From Gordionus sp. m RMFG-2023 (taxonomy: Eukaryota > Nematomorpha > Gordioida > Chordodea > Parachordodidae), in NCBI RefSeq assembly GCF_954871325.1, contig NC_088779.1, positions 18,850,846 to 18,914,845 on the forward strand: a stretch of 64,000 bases of DNA, written 5' to 3'. A program made the position numbers and the translations under genes. Shown here piece by piece: positions 24,336 through 37,731 of the stretch. A model generated the notes under the pieces. The model ran no database searches and was not told the DNA's origin. It saw only the letters and a program-made list of their open reading frames with translations. Numbering within the stretch: position 1 is the stretch's first letter; each line of letters begins with the position of its first letter.

Positions 24336-26040
24336 TTAATATAAAAAAATTCTGAAACCAGAAGAAATAAATCATATTTCTATAAATAAAGGCAACTCAA
24401 AAACCATAGAAAGATTGTATGATGTTAATGAGTCTCTAAGTTTCTATAACGAGAATTTAGATAAAAGTAAATTTATTGCTAAATTTTTAAAATTAACTTT
24501 AATTTTGCACATATGTTTTAATTTTTAATTCCGAATCACAAACGCATTCATTTGATTGTTAAGATTTCCTTTTGGTTATTACATTTATATAATTAAAAAT
24601 TTTATTATAATCAGCATAATATAAACTTTTATAGTTTAAAATGATTTTTTAACGAAGGCTTCAGATTCAGGAGTAAAATTAAAACTGTTTTTTTTTATCT
24701 GAATTAGAATTTAACGCCCCTCAACTCTAACTTTTATGATAAAACATTAAAAATTATTATATTATGATAACAGGTTGTGGGAATAGTTTTGGAGCTCCCC
24801 CACCCCCACCCCTAACTGACTATAATTTTTTTTTAAATTGGGCCAATTAATTTTTTCAATCACTATGTATAAATATTAATGAATCTACTAATCTTTATCT
24901 AAATTGAAATTTTCCGTTTACGTTAAATATTGTATTTAATTTATATTAATTATTTTTTATTCCATTAAAAGTAAAGATTTTACACCCGGCCGAGCCCGTC
25001 TGAAAGCCCAGCGAAGTACGCTAATCTTAAGAGTTTGCCTGGAAATAATTTGAGTTTATAAAGACTAAATAAATAAAAAGTTCTCAAAAATGAAAATATA
25101 CTAAATATACTTGGTTAGAGCTTTATCAAATTACGATTAAAGAGAATCAACAATATTTTTTTAAAATCTTTCTTACTATGTTATAATTTAAACAATAAAT
25201 ATTTTTTAGATTATATTTTTTAGATATTTTAGTTCATACATCATTACTCTCTCCTCCCCTAAAGATATTCCAAAAACTTTTGACCCTTCTCCAAGGCCTT
25301 TATAATTTAAAATGGACGAGGCTTTAGATACATGCTGGGCCCAAACCCAGGTACACTTATAGAGCAATTATATATTTATAAAATATAATCTAACAACACC
25401 CACTTTTAATATATATTAACCTTGAGATTTGCAGCCCCAGATTAAAGCCCGGCCTGGTCACATGGGCTGGAATTTTAAATAAAAAGCACATGGCCCAAAA
25501 AAATCTTTAACAGTCCAGACCAAGCATAAGAAAAAATTTTAATCAACCCTAGCAGAGCCGAAATAATATTTTTTTGCAATGAATACGGGCAGGGTCGGGC
25601 ACAAATGATAAAACCCCATCAGGGAAAGCTATAAAAACTATAAATATTATGCATGATGTAAGATATTTGACATATTAATTTATCTCAATCAATTTTAAAT
25701 TAAAATTATGTAAAAAATTGAAATCAACACAATTTAGCTTTTATTATAATATACAATCAAAATATAAAAATTATTCCAAAATAATTGTTGAGTATAATTG
25801 TTCTCCCATTAGTATTTAAATTAAGATTTCCACATATTTTTATTTTTTATCTCACAGATTTTTTTTTCCGTCATTTTTCCCCCACAGTTTTTTCGGTCGA
25901 CTTTTTCCATAACTTTTTCCCCGGGATTCTATAGAATGCTATATCACATTCATTTCCTTTTCAAATTTTCTTCTATTTCCATTTCAAAATCATTTATGAC
26001 TCTTGTTAGAAAATGCTAAACTAGTTTATAAAAGCTAAAG
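24336..26040. other. AT-rich DNA with degenerate GC boxes
   Basis: No gene is supported. CCCGGCCGAGCCCG at about 24985 and a patch from 25423 to 25630 (AGCCCGGCCTGG, later GGGCAGGGTCGGGC) look like decayed members of the GGCCCGG-box MITEs, without readable ends. Confidence 0.45.
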
Positions 26041-26475
26041 TAGGGGAGACTTAGGTTAGGTAAACCGTGAGGCTTGGCAAACCATTTAATATTATTTTAA
26101 AATTATAAACACTAGAAGGTTAAAATTTTATCTTAATATAGATTTTATTAGTTTACATCTATAGACAAAAAATCTTTTGAAATGATTAATTATTAAAAAT
26201 TTTATTTAAGAAATAAAATTTTGATGAAATTTTCTAAAGATTTTTACATGACAGAATTTTAATTTTTATTAAAATATATATTCATTTATATATAAATTAA
26301 ATTTTATAGCAAAGTTTAAACACTCTTCTATAATTTGGGAAAGTTTTATGAATATTTATTATGTCTATATAGTATTTCAATCACGATTAGTAAATTTAGA
26401 GCTAGCGGTGCTTGCTAAACCATACATGTCAATCCATTTCAATAATTTTTTTTAGCAATTATTACATTATTCGAT

Positions 26476-27727
26476 ATGGTGCGAAAATATAAATCCAAAA
26501 AAATTAATATAGGAGAATCATTTAATATTGATAATTATTTAGAAGTATATAAAAATTTAATGAATTAATATTATAATTGTAATTAGGCTATTTAGGGTAT
26601 ATGAATATTGTAAATCAACAAGGAAGACTAGCCAACTTACAGGTAAATTTATTTACATTATCTGTCTTATTAAGATATAATCACAATAATTTTATGTAAT
26701 TTTTAAACAATATAATGAATTTTTAGCAATATTTAATAATAGAAATTATGTAAATATTTTTATTAAATGTAATTTATAAATGATGTTATATTTTAGATTG
26801 ATTACAATTTAGATGAAATATAGTATTATTGTATTAATTTTATGTAATTCTTAAACAATAAAATCAATTTTTAGCAATATTTAATAATAGAAATTATGTA
26901 AATATTTTTATTAAATGTAATTTATAAATGATCTTATATTTTAGATTGATTACAATTTAGATGAAGTATAGTATTATTGTATTAATTTTATGTAATTCTT
27001 AAACATTAAAATCAAATATTAGCAATATTTAATAATAGAGAATATGAATAAAATCTAAATGGTAATGGTAAAGAGATTATCATTTTTAAATTTTATGTTC
27101 TTAAATGTTAAACTTATAATTAAATAATTATATATTTTACTTGACATTTTTATTTTAGGTATTCCTAGATCAAACTTTATGAGATATTATAAGAGATATC
27201 AAGAAAGTGGCATACTTACTAGTGTAGGACAAAATAATAAAAAGAGGATATTCACAGAAGAAGAAGAGGGAGATATAAGTAAATATCTGATTCAATCTAG
27301 CCAAATTTTTTATGGCCTTTCAATTAAAAAGGTATAGTTTATTCTTCATTATTTTATATTGTTTTTTAGATAAAAATATTAGCCTACCAAATGGCAGTAA
27401 ATATGAAGAAAAAATTTCCTAAATCTTGGAAGGACAATTCAATGGCTGGCCATGACTGTCAAGAGAGTTAAAAGGAGAGCAGAGATATTTACATCATCTC
27501 CTTATAAAAAGAAATTAATTGAGAAAGAAAAGAAAATAATGGAAAAAGAAAATATTAACAAGAGAAAAATAGTGAAAAAAATTATTCACAAAGATATTTG
27601 TGTTTGTTGTAAGCTGGAATATATCAAACATCATAATGGTGAAAAGTGGTACCAGTGCAGAATGTGCCACGAATGGGCATATGGTACATGTGCTAATTTT
27701 GATAAATTTTTTATATGTCCAAAATGA
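26476..27727 (+). pseudogene. pogo-like transposase remnants with PHD-like finger
   Basis: The ATG at 26476 opens MVRKYKSKKINIGESFN, the standard start of CENP-B/psq-type transposases. After a break, an exon at 27159-27331 (bounded by TTTTAG and GTATAG) reads IPRSNFMRYYKRYQESG and GDISKYLIQSSQIFYGLSIKK, the helix-turn-helix region. The next exon, from 27371, reads ILAYQMAVNMKKKFPKSW and MAGHD, then stops near 27469. A shifted frame from 27452 to 27727 holds a Lys-rich linker and a finger with CVCC, WYQCRMCHEW and FFICPK. The usual PHD His after Trp is Tyr here. The catalytic domain between the two halves is deleted, so this is not a working transposase. Confidence 0.8.
26685..27045. repeat. 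147-bp tandem repeat inside the pogo element
   Basis: About two and a half units with a 147-base period; TAGCAATATTTAATAATAGA recurs near 26726, 26874 and 27020. It lies in an intron-like part of the transposon between the first and second transposase exons. Confidence 0.8.
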
Positions 27728-28117
27728 AATTAAGTTTCAATTTTTATATATAATTAGCTTCAATTTATATGTATTATGATATTTTTAACAATGAAAGAAT
27801 TAAATTATAGTATATGTATCATTATTAATAAATAAAAATACATTTCAATTTATTATGGCCTAAAAAAACCATTGGTTTAGGAAGCCCCTTGAAGTGGTTT
27901 GCCTCACCCCGCTATTGGGGCTTGTTGGGCAAATTTACGACTTTTACAAAAAAATAAAATTTCAAAAAATGATTATATTCTAGAATTTTTTTATAAGACC
28001 TTTATAGAGTATAGTTTTAGGTATCCAATCATATATTGCTTTTTATATTATCTAAAAAAACCCAGGAGCTATAAACAATTTTGTTAAAATAGGTTCACCT
28101 AACCCCAGTCTCCCCTA

Positions 28118-31100
28118 GTTTTTTTAAATTATTAACTAATTAAAATTATATTAATTGTATTTTTATTTGACCTTATATACTCTAGATAAAATATAGTTAT
28201 TGATTTATAAATGAATTATTTAAATTTTTTTGGTCAATATACAACTATTTCTTTAAATCTCAATTTTATTTATCAAATGTGTAATATCAATAAAAAATTT
28301 AACAAAAAAAAATTAACCAATATTTATACCGATTTCTTTGGTGGACCAATTTACCATATTATAAGTATGTTGTTTTTTTTAAACTTTTATAATTTTATTT
28401 AGTTTTCTCGTCTAAAATTAAACGGGAAAGGAGGATTTAAGATTTAACATAATTTTGGTTATTCTTATGATATTTATCTGGGCGGTATAAATTGATATTA
28501 TTTTTCTTTACGAACCGAACCTTTTATATCTTTATTTCTATTTGAACCTAAACCGAACCACATTCGTTATCGTTCGAATCCCTAACAACCAACATTGTAT
28601 TAATTTTTCACACTTTGTAATATTCTTGGTTATGGGCATTCATAATTTTGGGCGTATTCTGTTAGATAGGAAACATATATTTTTAAATTAAAATTTATTG
28701 ATATAAAATTTAAAAATTGAGGATTTATGAATTTGTCTTGGCATTCATCATATTTTGTTCGGTCTAGATTTTAATTTGTTGTCCTAAGAAAAAACATATT
28801 TCTTAGTCTTAATTGTATTTTTGAGCATATTATTTTTAAATCTGATCATTTTTTATCTATATTTCACAAGAATGTATATAATATATTTTTTTAAGTTTTT
28901 AGTTTTTAACTGAACATAAGAAATGATTCCAAGTATTCAGTATTTTTTCTGTTCTCAAATTAAAAAATTTTTTTAGGATTTCAGTTTTTATTTTTAGGAA
29001 AAGACTAATAAAAGCAGCTCATTTAAAAAAATTTTGTCATTCATAATTTGAAATTTTGTAAATTAATGACACTCAATATTTAAATTTAATGACACTTAAA
29101 TTTTCAGAAAAATCTTGATACATTTTAAATCAAGACTTTTGATAATATTTTATCAAAAAATTATACAATTTATGAAGTTATAATGTAAATATATATATTA
29201 TATCAAAATTTGAATTACACAAGGGAATAAACAAATATATATACTACAAAAGTGAGTTCAGCCATTGAATTAATAATTAGGTCTCAAAGGAATGGAATAA
29301 CAATATTAATGGAAGAAATTTACGGGATAGACTTAAAGATTTCCTTAGAGAATATATACTAAATTTATATAATATATATCTTAATATATATAATTAGGTT
29401 TATTTTATAAACATAAGAATTCATAAAAGAAAAAGTACAGCAAATAAAAGTTTTATTATGCCTTTCTCAAAGAAAGGCGCTAGTGAAAAAAGGAAAGAGA
29501 GGGGGGGGGGGTTTAGTATTTTTCAGAGATGTAATAAATTTTACTTGATTTATATTCATTTTGGTTTTATATTCATTTTGGTTTTATATTATATATATAT
29601 ATAATATAATAAAATTTATACATTCAGATTAGGCTGTAAATTAATATTCAGAATAAAATAAATTGTTGATCTTTTAATTAATATTATCAACATAAAATAA
29701 AATAGTATATTCACATTGTTGGCAGGAATCTAGCCCGAACTGTTAAACCGGTGTTAACCATTATCAAAACTACCTTAAACGACTACTGAAAAATTTATCA
29801 CCAGAACCCAACCTATAAAAAGGTCTGCAAGCCGGGTTAAACTTGATATTCTTACTCTTTTATAGATTATTAATAATCATTTTTTAATTGATGACTATTG
29901 GTAACTATTTTTGGATTATTTTTTTATTTATATATGGCGAAGTAACTATTGGGTTGTCCTTGCTCTAGAATGTACTTCCCAAAACAAATACACGAAGATT
30001 TTAATAACGATAAACTTTATTAAATAAATTATCATAATAAATTTAAAAAGGAAAAAAAATGAATTTTACATTTCAAGTTGCTTCCATTATAGGAAAGCTA
30101 TTATTACTCTTAAAAAAATAATCCAAAACAATAATAAGTTAAAAATATATTTTTTAAAAATGATAAATATCATAATCACAGTTGAAATGATAATTATAAA
30201 CTAAAAATTAAATTATATAAAATAAAAATAAAATAAAATAACTCAAAAATCGCAATACATAAGGATTTCACAAAAAATCAAATTTTATAAATCTAAATAT
30301 AAAATATAATTTAATAATTCCAACACACGATGATTTTACAAATGTTTACATTCAACTATGACAATCAATACCTAAGTTAATAAATATATATAATTATTCT
30401 TAACCTTAGAATTTATCATTTATATTTTAGGAATAAAAAATATGCTTGTCTTTATCTAATATATAATCTCCGTAATTCCTATAATTTTAAAATAATAAAA
30501 TGGCTAATTTTTTGCCACCTACCAGTATCGAACCCTGGATACTCCGTAACAAAGGTAAATGCTTTGCTGTTGCGATATTATATGTTTTAATATTTTGTAC
30601 TTCATTATAATATCAAGAAAATAGCGTTTCCTTTTTTTTTACAAAAAGAAGTTTTCAAAATTGGGTATTTATATAGAATCGAATAATATTTTTAATAATA
30701 TACTACATTTTGCTAAGGTAAAGTTAATATTAATTATTTAATACTTGATTTTACTTGTACAATAGATCATGCATGCGGGTTAAGTAAGATCTTTATTAAA
30801 TTCAAAACAGGCTTAAAACTTTTATCAATATAATAGCCATACCAATTATATTAAAATGAATATTTAGGCAGTAGAATTTTATTAAATATACACAAAAAAT
30901 TATAATTATTTAATTTTTGTTATAATTGATATTTGTGATTAACAAAATAAAATGTTTCATTTATTTACACAAATTCATTAGTAGTATGTGTAAAACTCGA
31001 AGTTTTGAATGAGAGATATTCTCCAAATGTAATTAATAATTATTAAGATCAAGAATTGAGGATAACTAATTAATTTATTAAAATATAGTTACTCGATAAT

Positions 31101-32687
31101 CATTATATTATAAAATAAAAAAAACTAACGTTAAAAAAATCAAACAAAAATATAAAATTATAAAACTTTTATTTATTAATTATTTTTTTTGGATATCATT
31201 ATCATACTAATTGTAATATTTCAAATAATTTCACATATCAGATAACATAGGAGAATTCATAACTCTTTTTAATAAAATAAGATAACAATATATATAGATC
31301 CAGTAATCACATTATAATAGATGCTATCAGTGCTAGGTAGTTAACCTCACCCACTATTATATTTTTTATCATAAATAATATATATAATCATTATAACCAT
31401 AGCTAATTGACTAATATAATAATTCATAATGTATAAATAGTATATTTCAATATATTCCTACGTTACTAAGTTAACTTTAAATACTAAAATTTCATAATTG
31501 TCATTTTATATGATTAAAATTTAAACATTTCAATTACCTTTACAATTTTGATATTCAAGTTTTCTTCAATTATACAATAACTTTTATTTTCTTTTAATAG
31601 ACGCTTTGACATTATGACCAGTTGCTATTATTGATTTCAAAGTTATCTAATGTATTTTTAGATATATCTATAGTAAATGTAAATGATAAGTAAATCCATA
31701 AATAAAGCATAAAATAAAATAAAAATAGTTGATTAAGATGAAAAATATAATGCTGATGGAAAATAGGATTTCCAGTGTTAAGCCAATTAAGTGTTGATGA
31801 AAGAATTTGCATAATGAATTATATTATCCAAGAAAATTTGTAGCATAACTTTTGAAATTTTTTGATAAAATAGTATACCCTATTATTTTAAATGTTGTCC
31901 AAGCAATTTATATTGAATCTTGGCATTTTATCTAATTTCATATTTTCTGTAAAAATGGAACATTTATAAAGTTATAAAAAAATGTAACTGGCTTTCTTAA
32001 AGCACTTGAGGATATAATTAAAAGTTGAAAACTATTAGGTTAAATGATAAAGATGCTTCTGATACTGCTAATAATTTTGTGCATCAATTTCGAAAACTCC
32101 TTTTACTAATTTAATAAATTATATTTTTTAAAAAAAAAATTGATCTCAATACATATCTTCAACGTTAAAAATCTAAATTTGGCTTTTTCCACAGATATTT
32201 GCCAAGCCATCTTAATTTTTTTATGTTTTCATGATAAAATTAAAATCGATAACCGTAAGTTTATCATCGATGACACTATGGTTTCAGAATTAAGTGAATA
32301 TTATAAATATTAATTTTCTTAACTTTATTAAAAACAATCATAGTCCCTCATTTATAGTTAGCGGAAATTTCCGATGAGTTATATAAAATATGTTGTATTT
32401 TCGTATTCTTAGCCGCGAATTTAAGAATACTGATAAGGGGACCCTTCAGTCATAGTTACTTTCTTTCTAAATGCAGGTATTTTTTATGAATGTGATAATA
32501 TTGGAAGAATAGGCAGTTAGAATTAATGCCAGACACGTTGCATAAATTTTCTATGGGGAGGGGGGTGGGATAATTTTTTTAATATGATTTTTTTTTGAAC
32601 ATTAAAAATTCATTAGAATCATCATATAAAATTTATTAGAACCAATCATATCCCAAAATATGACAATTTCTAAAACAAATAATAAAA
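28118..32687. other. AT-rich unassigned DNA
   Basis: No gene is supported. Between about 28495 and 28595 there is TTCGGTT/AACCGAA-rich DNA ending TCGTTCGAATCCCTA, which looks like one end of a TIR element whose partner end I cannot find. A GC-richer patch around 29725-29840 (CCCGAACTG, AAGCCGGGTTAAAC) is unexplained. A G tract lies at 29501-29511. Confidence 0.45.
30505..30592 (-). repeat. tRNA-like sequence
   Basis: On the minus strand CAAAG-CATTTAC-CTTTG folds as a five-pair stem with a seven-base loop, and 18 bases later CAGGGTTCGATACTGG looks like a pol III B box and T arm. The loop lacks T at the position before the anticodon and the T stem has a mismatch, and no acceptor stem is evident. 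It is most likely a tRNA-derived SINE fragment or tRNA pseudogene, not a working tRNA. Confidence 0.35.
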
Positions 32688-34106
32688 CACTGGGAAGTAA
32701 ATACTATGAGAAATAACGTCAAAAAAGTAACGTCGTTATCTTTTTGAGAAAAGGAACGCCATTCATTGCTCCTTCTAGAGGTAACGAGTAACGGTAACGC
32801 GTTTCATTTTTAGTAACGGTAACGCAAAACGTAACTCATTACTTTAATTTTTTCTTGAAAAATATTGAAAAAAACATATTTTATTGTATTATAAAATTAT
32901 CTTTATTTATTCTTTAAATTTTATAAATAATTTAAGCAGAGTTTTTAAGTCAGATTCCAAATTCCTTCATTTTTATTTAAAATTTTTGTTATTAACCCAA
33001 CTCAAACATTTCCTCAATTGTGAAATAAACATGGGCAGTCTCGAAAGTGTGCAGCCATAAAGGAAAAATTGGGAAGATATCTGATACAGGTTATATTATA
33101 TCAAGAGGGAACCGTGAAATTAATAGTCTTATTAAGGAGAATAATCAATTTGACGAATCTTGTAATAAATCAAGATTGCAGAGATTTTCAGATAATGATA
33201 AGTTGTTCATATATATATATTTTGTATGGTAGTGTTAATTAAAAAATAATATGTATATATATGATTTTAAATTTTATGAAACCTGTTGCTATGGCTCTTT
33301 CGATTTTAGAACATATGGGTTATCTCATCCCACAATAACCATTATAATATTAAAGCTTAGAAAAATTGCTTTAAAATTTCAAGTAGCCACTTATTAATGC
33401 AATCCTGCAAGATATAAATAAAAGGTATACGAAATATTGTTTACAATTTATATTTTGATTATATTTATCTTCAATGATTCTAACACATCTATAAAGATGA
33501 ATATTTATATCATCACCAATAACTCACCCGCTATTTAAATTGGATTGGCTCTGATTTAAATCATAGGTCAGTGAATATAAAGATTGAGCTTATTTCCACT
33601 TTGAGAACTTGATAAAGAAAAATCAGACTTTGATTCGTTTAAAAGACAACACACATACCAGATTATTTTTGGATAAAGATAAAAAATTGATGAGGATTTT
33701 GAAGATTTTTTCAAGATGATCTGTTAAGCTTTTTTTCTAAATAAGGATTATTCTTTAATTTTTAATAAATTCCTAATTTTTATTTACTCTTCCATCCTCG
33801 GCGCCAGTTGAACAAGATGTGTTGAGTTGAGCACTCTCTTGTTTATCTGATCAAAATTTTGGAAATCAATTTTAAATATAAATATCTTATCTGATAATAT
33901 ATTATTTTTGCATAATTTTATTTAAATTATATATAGGAAAAACAATTATTTTATAATTATATTTATGTTATATATAGGGAATTTTCGTTAATATTTAATT
34001 TTGAGTAACGCGTTACTTTTTGAATAGCCAGTAACGGGCGTCCCTTTTTTTCATAAGGTAATGAGAATGTCAGCGCTTTAACTTTTTTCAGCGTAACAAG
34101 TACTAG
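32688..34106. mobile_element. Probable hAT-type element with GTAACG-rich ends
   Basis: The left 170 bases (from CACTGGGAAGTAA) are full of GTAACG/AACGTTAC-type phrases such as AACGAGTAACGGTAACG, and the right 110 bases carry the inverse (GAGTAACGCGTTACTTTTTG ... CAGCGTAACAAGTACT). Such ends are typical of a widespread class of hAT elements. The middle is A/T rich and encodes nothing I recognise. No exact 8-bp duplication was found, so the limits are approximate. Confidence 0.6.
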
Positions 34107-35097
34107 AAAATAATATTGTTAAAAAATATTATCGCTAATCCAGTATGTAAATCACAATAAAATATAGAATTAAAACTATATGATGATTTAAAAAATAAAT
34201 CAAAATATCACTCATAAATGGAAATTAAATCTTCTTTGCGAAGGCACCAATTATTTAATAATTTGTTATGTAAATGAGGATTTAATCTATACTATATTAA
34301 ATAAAGCTAATTTTGATAAATTTTCTGATATATTTTTGAGAAAGGGTTTTATGAATAAATGTTTCCCTCATTTATACTTGTACTAATTGGTATTGTTGAT
34401 AAAATATACAGTAATCTCTTATATAATAAAAGGCGCCATATTTTGCGCATTGTTTGCCATATTTTATGGCCAAATGTAACAATATTAGGATTTGGAAGCG
34501 AACTCAGGACCAGCAGCGTCACTAGGAGGGAGCGCGCAGACTCGATCCCTTTGAAAATTATTTGAATAACCCCCTGAAAATTTATTTTTTAATGGTTCCC
34601 TAATAGACCCCTGAATGAAAAAAATTTTTTGATAGCCAGTAAACGATTTTTGAAATTATTTTTAAAAAATTAACAAGACTATATAAATTTTTATATAATG
34701 AGTACTATTTAAATTATTAGATTAATATTATAAATTATATTTTCCCTTCCAAATAATCAAGCATTTACAGTTAAAGCTTGATAGATTTTTATTATTTAAA
34801 ATATTTTATAGACCTAATTAAATAATTATAATCTTTATTAATTGAAAATAAATTCAATTTAATATTGTTATTTTGTGTTAGCCAAGTTCAAAATCACTAA
34901 TCAACTATAATATTCCTTTTTAAAATTTACTATACCTCTTTCTTAGAAAAGTTCCAAGATCCAAATATACGAAACTTCTTTGTTAAAACTCTAAGTATAT
35001 CTAATTAAAAAATCTTTTACTAGCTTATTTAATTTTTATTAGATAATGAAGAAAGAGGAGATAGATTTTAAGAGGAATGTTCTAAATAATGGAAGTA

Positions 35098-35440
35098 ATT
35101 AGACAAGAGAAGAGAAGAGAAGAGAAGAGAGAGAGAAGAGAAGAGAAGAGAAGAGAGAGAAGAGAAGAGAAGAGAAGAGAAGAGAAGAGAAGAGAAGAGA
35201 AGAGAGAGAAGAGAGAGAAGAGAGAGAAGAGAGAGAGAAGAGAAGAGAAGAAGAAGAGAAGAGAAGAGAGAGAAGAGAAGAGAAGAGAAGAGAAGAGAAG
35301 AAGAAGAGAAGAGAGAGAAGAGAGAGAGAGAGAGAGAGAAGAGAAGAGAAGAGAAGAGAAGAGAAGAGAAGAAGAGAAGAGAAGAGAAGAGAAGAGAGAG
35401 AAGAAGAGAAGAGAAGAGAAGAGAGAGAAGAGAAGAGAAG
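35098..35440. repeat. GA-rich microsatellite
   Basis: About 340 bases made only of A and G on the plus strand, a mosaic of AGAGA and AGAAG units. It is open in several frames on both strands purely because it lacks T on one strand; the Lys/Glu/Arg-rich or Ser/Leu-rich translations are not genes. A short polypurine tract is absent from sister hAT copies at the matching place, so it expanded here. Confidence 0.97.
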
Positions 35441-36036
35441 GCGGTATTGGAGTTGAACAAAATATTTTAATTAAAACATCGTTTACTTATTTATTTTATA
35501 TTTATTAGTAATGAAGAAAAAAGAGATATTGATTATGAGTAAGCTTTAAATAATGGAAATGGAAACAATATTGATGTTGATAATATTTTAGACAAAGGAA
35601 GATGAGGTAATGAAAGAATTGTAATTATTAATTCTGAGAGATATAAATATTGAAAGAAAAAAGGTTAAGAGAAAGAAAATAGGCAAATTAATTTTTATAT
35701 AAGATATTTCATTTATAAAATAATAGAAGCTATATTAATCTGAAGATATCTCTAATAATATTATATTATCTATTGTAATTGAAGATAAATTAAATATAAC
35801 ATGGAATCTGATGAGGATGATTGTAGTAGCAACAATTTATATAAAGGTAAATTGCATAATGAAGGTGTAGAAATATATATCACTAGAACTCATATAAAAT
35901 TTATACAAATAATATTAATCATATATATATTCCTTTAACAACATCATAATAATCAATTATAAAATCCATAACACCCTATCATTCTAAAACTTTACTCTAT
36001 CTCCGAAAACCACATGAATCGGATTGATAATTTTTA

Positions 36037-36325
36037 GGCTGCATTCATAGTGGAAACGGATCCGTTTTTACATCCGTTCCGTCAAAAGTCAAACTCATTA
36101 AAAATGATATAAATGTTCATAGACTATAAAAAAATTGTAAGTAACGTTATAACGCTCTATAAGATTTGCCGGATCAAAAAGTCAAAATGTTTTGACTTCA
36201 AAATTGTTTTTAAGACGGAAGGTATCGGAACGGACGCACTATGAACATATATATCATTTTTAATGAGATTGACTTTAGACGGAACGGATGTAAAAATCGG
36301 ATCCGTCTCCACTATGAATGCAGCC
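36037..36325. mobile_element. PIF/Harbinger-type MITE
   Basis: A 289-bp element with long inverted repeats of about 90 bases (GGCTGCATTCATAGTGG at the left and its inverse at the right) flanked by TTA on both sides (36034-36036 and 36326-36328). TWA target duplication and this type of terminus fit PIF/Harbinger. It lies wholly inside hAT family 3 copy 1 and so inserted later. Confidence 0.9.
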
Positions 36326-36685
36326 TTAGATATCCATCTCCGTTATCGGTAGATAATCACTACAGAAGGAAAAAGAGAAAATGTTTTTTGTATCACTTTT
36401 GTCATTCTTAACTTGCAAAATTTTATTATAATCTTGCAATCCCAAATATTTAATACTATAATGAATAAATAAATATTTTATATTAAAAAATATTATAGCT
36501 TACCAAATGCTTTTTATTATTTTACCTATTATTTATGCTTGTATTAATACAGAGTTTCCAAATTTCAATATAAAAAGTATAATATATTAAATAAAAAGCG
36601 GACTGATGGCCCGCAAAAAAAGGAGGCATATAATTTTTTCAGTTGAACCCCTAATGTAAAGGATAGTGACACGCCTGCTCAGGAC

Positions 36686-37731
36686 TAAATCGATAAATTA
36701 TTTGTTGCAGAATATTAGCGCCAAGCCCATAGCGTTATGCACGGGTTTTCAAATTTTATTGATTTATTTATTTTTAAAGTTGTCCCTTTTTTGGTCATAT
36801 GAAGATAGAGTGTACAAAATAGGTATCAATCGATAGCCAATCAAAAAATCTATCTAACAGGACGTCAACTCTCACCTTGTAATATTTTAATCAATATAAA
36901 ATTTCAATATAGGTGTCAAATGAAAGAGAATAAAAATATTTTTTGACTCAAATAACAGTATACTATTGGTCTTAATAGGTTATACTTGGTCTGAGAAGGA
37001 AGGGGGGGGGGGGGTAAATTTTTTTTTAAAATATGGATATCAAATAAAAGGTAATAAAAATATTGAGATGTTTAAAAGGTTATGTGAAAAGTTAAAATAT
37101 TTAAAATAAATATATTTTATTTTAACAAATTATGTTTTAATTCAAAAGATAATACAATTCTAAAATGATATGTATATATTAATCAAAAATACATTAACGA
37201 TAATACCATTCAATTAACATACCATTGAGTTAATTATAACCTCAAACAAAAATTTAATTTATTTATACATTACAAATATCTTGATTGTAATTATAATTTT
37301 CACTCTAAGTGATATTTCATTCAACAATCAAGTGAAAGCTAATTTAAAAATGTTCTAACTCAATTCACTTGGGTTTAATAGGTTGTACTAAGGTCTGAAG
37401 AAGGGAGGTATGGGAGTGTAAAAAAAATTGGATATTGTTATCAAATAAAAGGTAACATCCATCATCAAATTAAGGATAAAATTCTTATTCCCCGTAATTC
37501 TTGACGAGCTATCTACTAGTTTAACTATATTTGGGAAAAAATTACAGACAATATTTTATAGTATGCAATGCTTTCATGTTTATTGGTAGATTTTTATTAA
37601 AATCAATCTTTCATACCAAAATTTTAAATTCTGAAAATAATCAGAAATCAGATATGCTTTCAAAAACGTTTATATCACCCGAATAAAATTTAGCTAAATA
37701 TTTAATTTCAATATAATTTCATGGTTTTACA
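36686..37731. repeat. Diverged direct repeats with G tract
   Basis: Two related segments occur near 36930-37060 and 37365-37460: both read TTTAATAGGTTGTAC/TTAATAGGTTATACTTGG, then GGTCTGA, then a G-rich tract (12 G at 37003-37014 in the first), then TATCAAATAAAAGGTAA. They are about 430 bases apart in the same orientation. I see no coding sequence; they may be tandemly arranged remnants of one repeat family. Confidence 0.6.

Larger units (their letters stand above)
26043..28115 (+). mobile_element. pogo/Tigger-like DNA transposon, internally deleted
   Basis: Inverted ends of about 25 bases (GGGGAGACTTAGGTTAGGTA and the inverse of GGTTCACCTAACCCCAGTCT plus CCCC) are flanked by TA on both sides (26041-26042 and 28116-28117), the target preference of the Tc1/mariner/pogo superfamily. 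Inside, on the plus strand, are exons of a CENP-B-type transposase N-terminus and a C-terminal PHD-like finger, but the DDE/DDD catalytic core is absent. A 147-bp tandem repeat lies in the 5' part. Confidence 0.88.
34511..36677 (+). mobile_element. hAT element, family 3 copy 1
   Basis: Ends CAGCAGCGTCACTA and TAGTGACACGCCTG are inverted, and a perfect 8-bp duplication CTCAGGAC lies at 34503-34510 and 36678-36685. The subterminal text AATAACCCCCTGAAAATTT recurs in the copies at 58590-60602 and 61968 onward. No transposase frame remains. The element holds a GA-rich microsatellite and a nested Harbinger-type MITE. Confidence 0.92.

Noticed and set aside
27899-28087. Open frame at the right end of the pogo element.
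   Set aside because: It overlaps the terminal part and inverted end of the transposon and has no recognisable domain.
35068-35508. Two long open frames on opposite strands over the GA tract (130 and 139 codons).
   Set aside because: They arise because a pure A/G tract has no stop codon in most frames; no gene-like composition outside the repeat.
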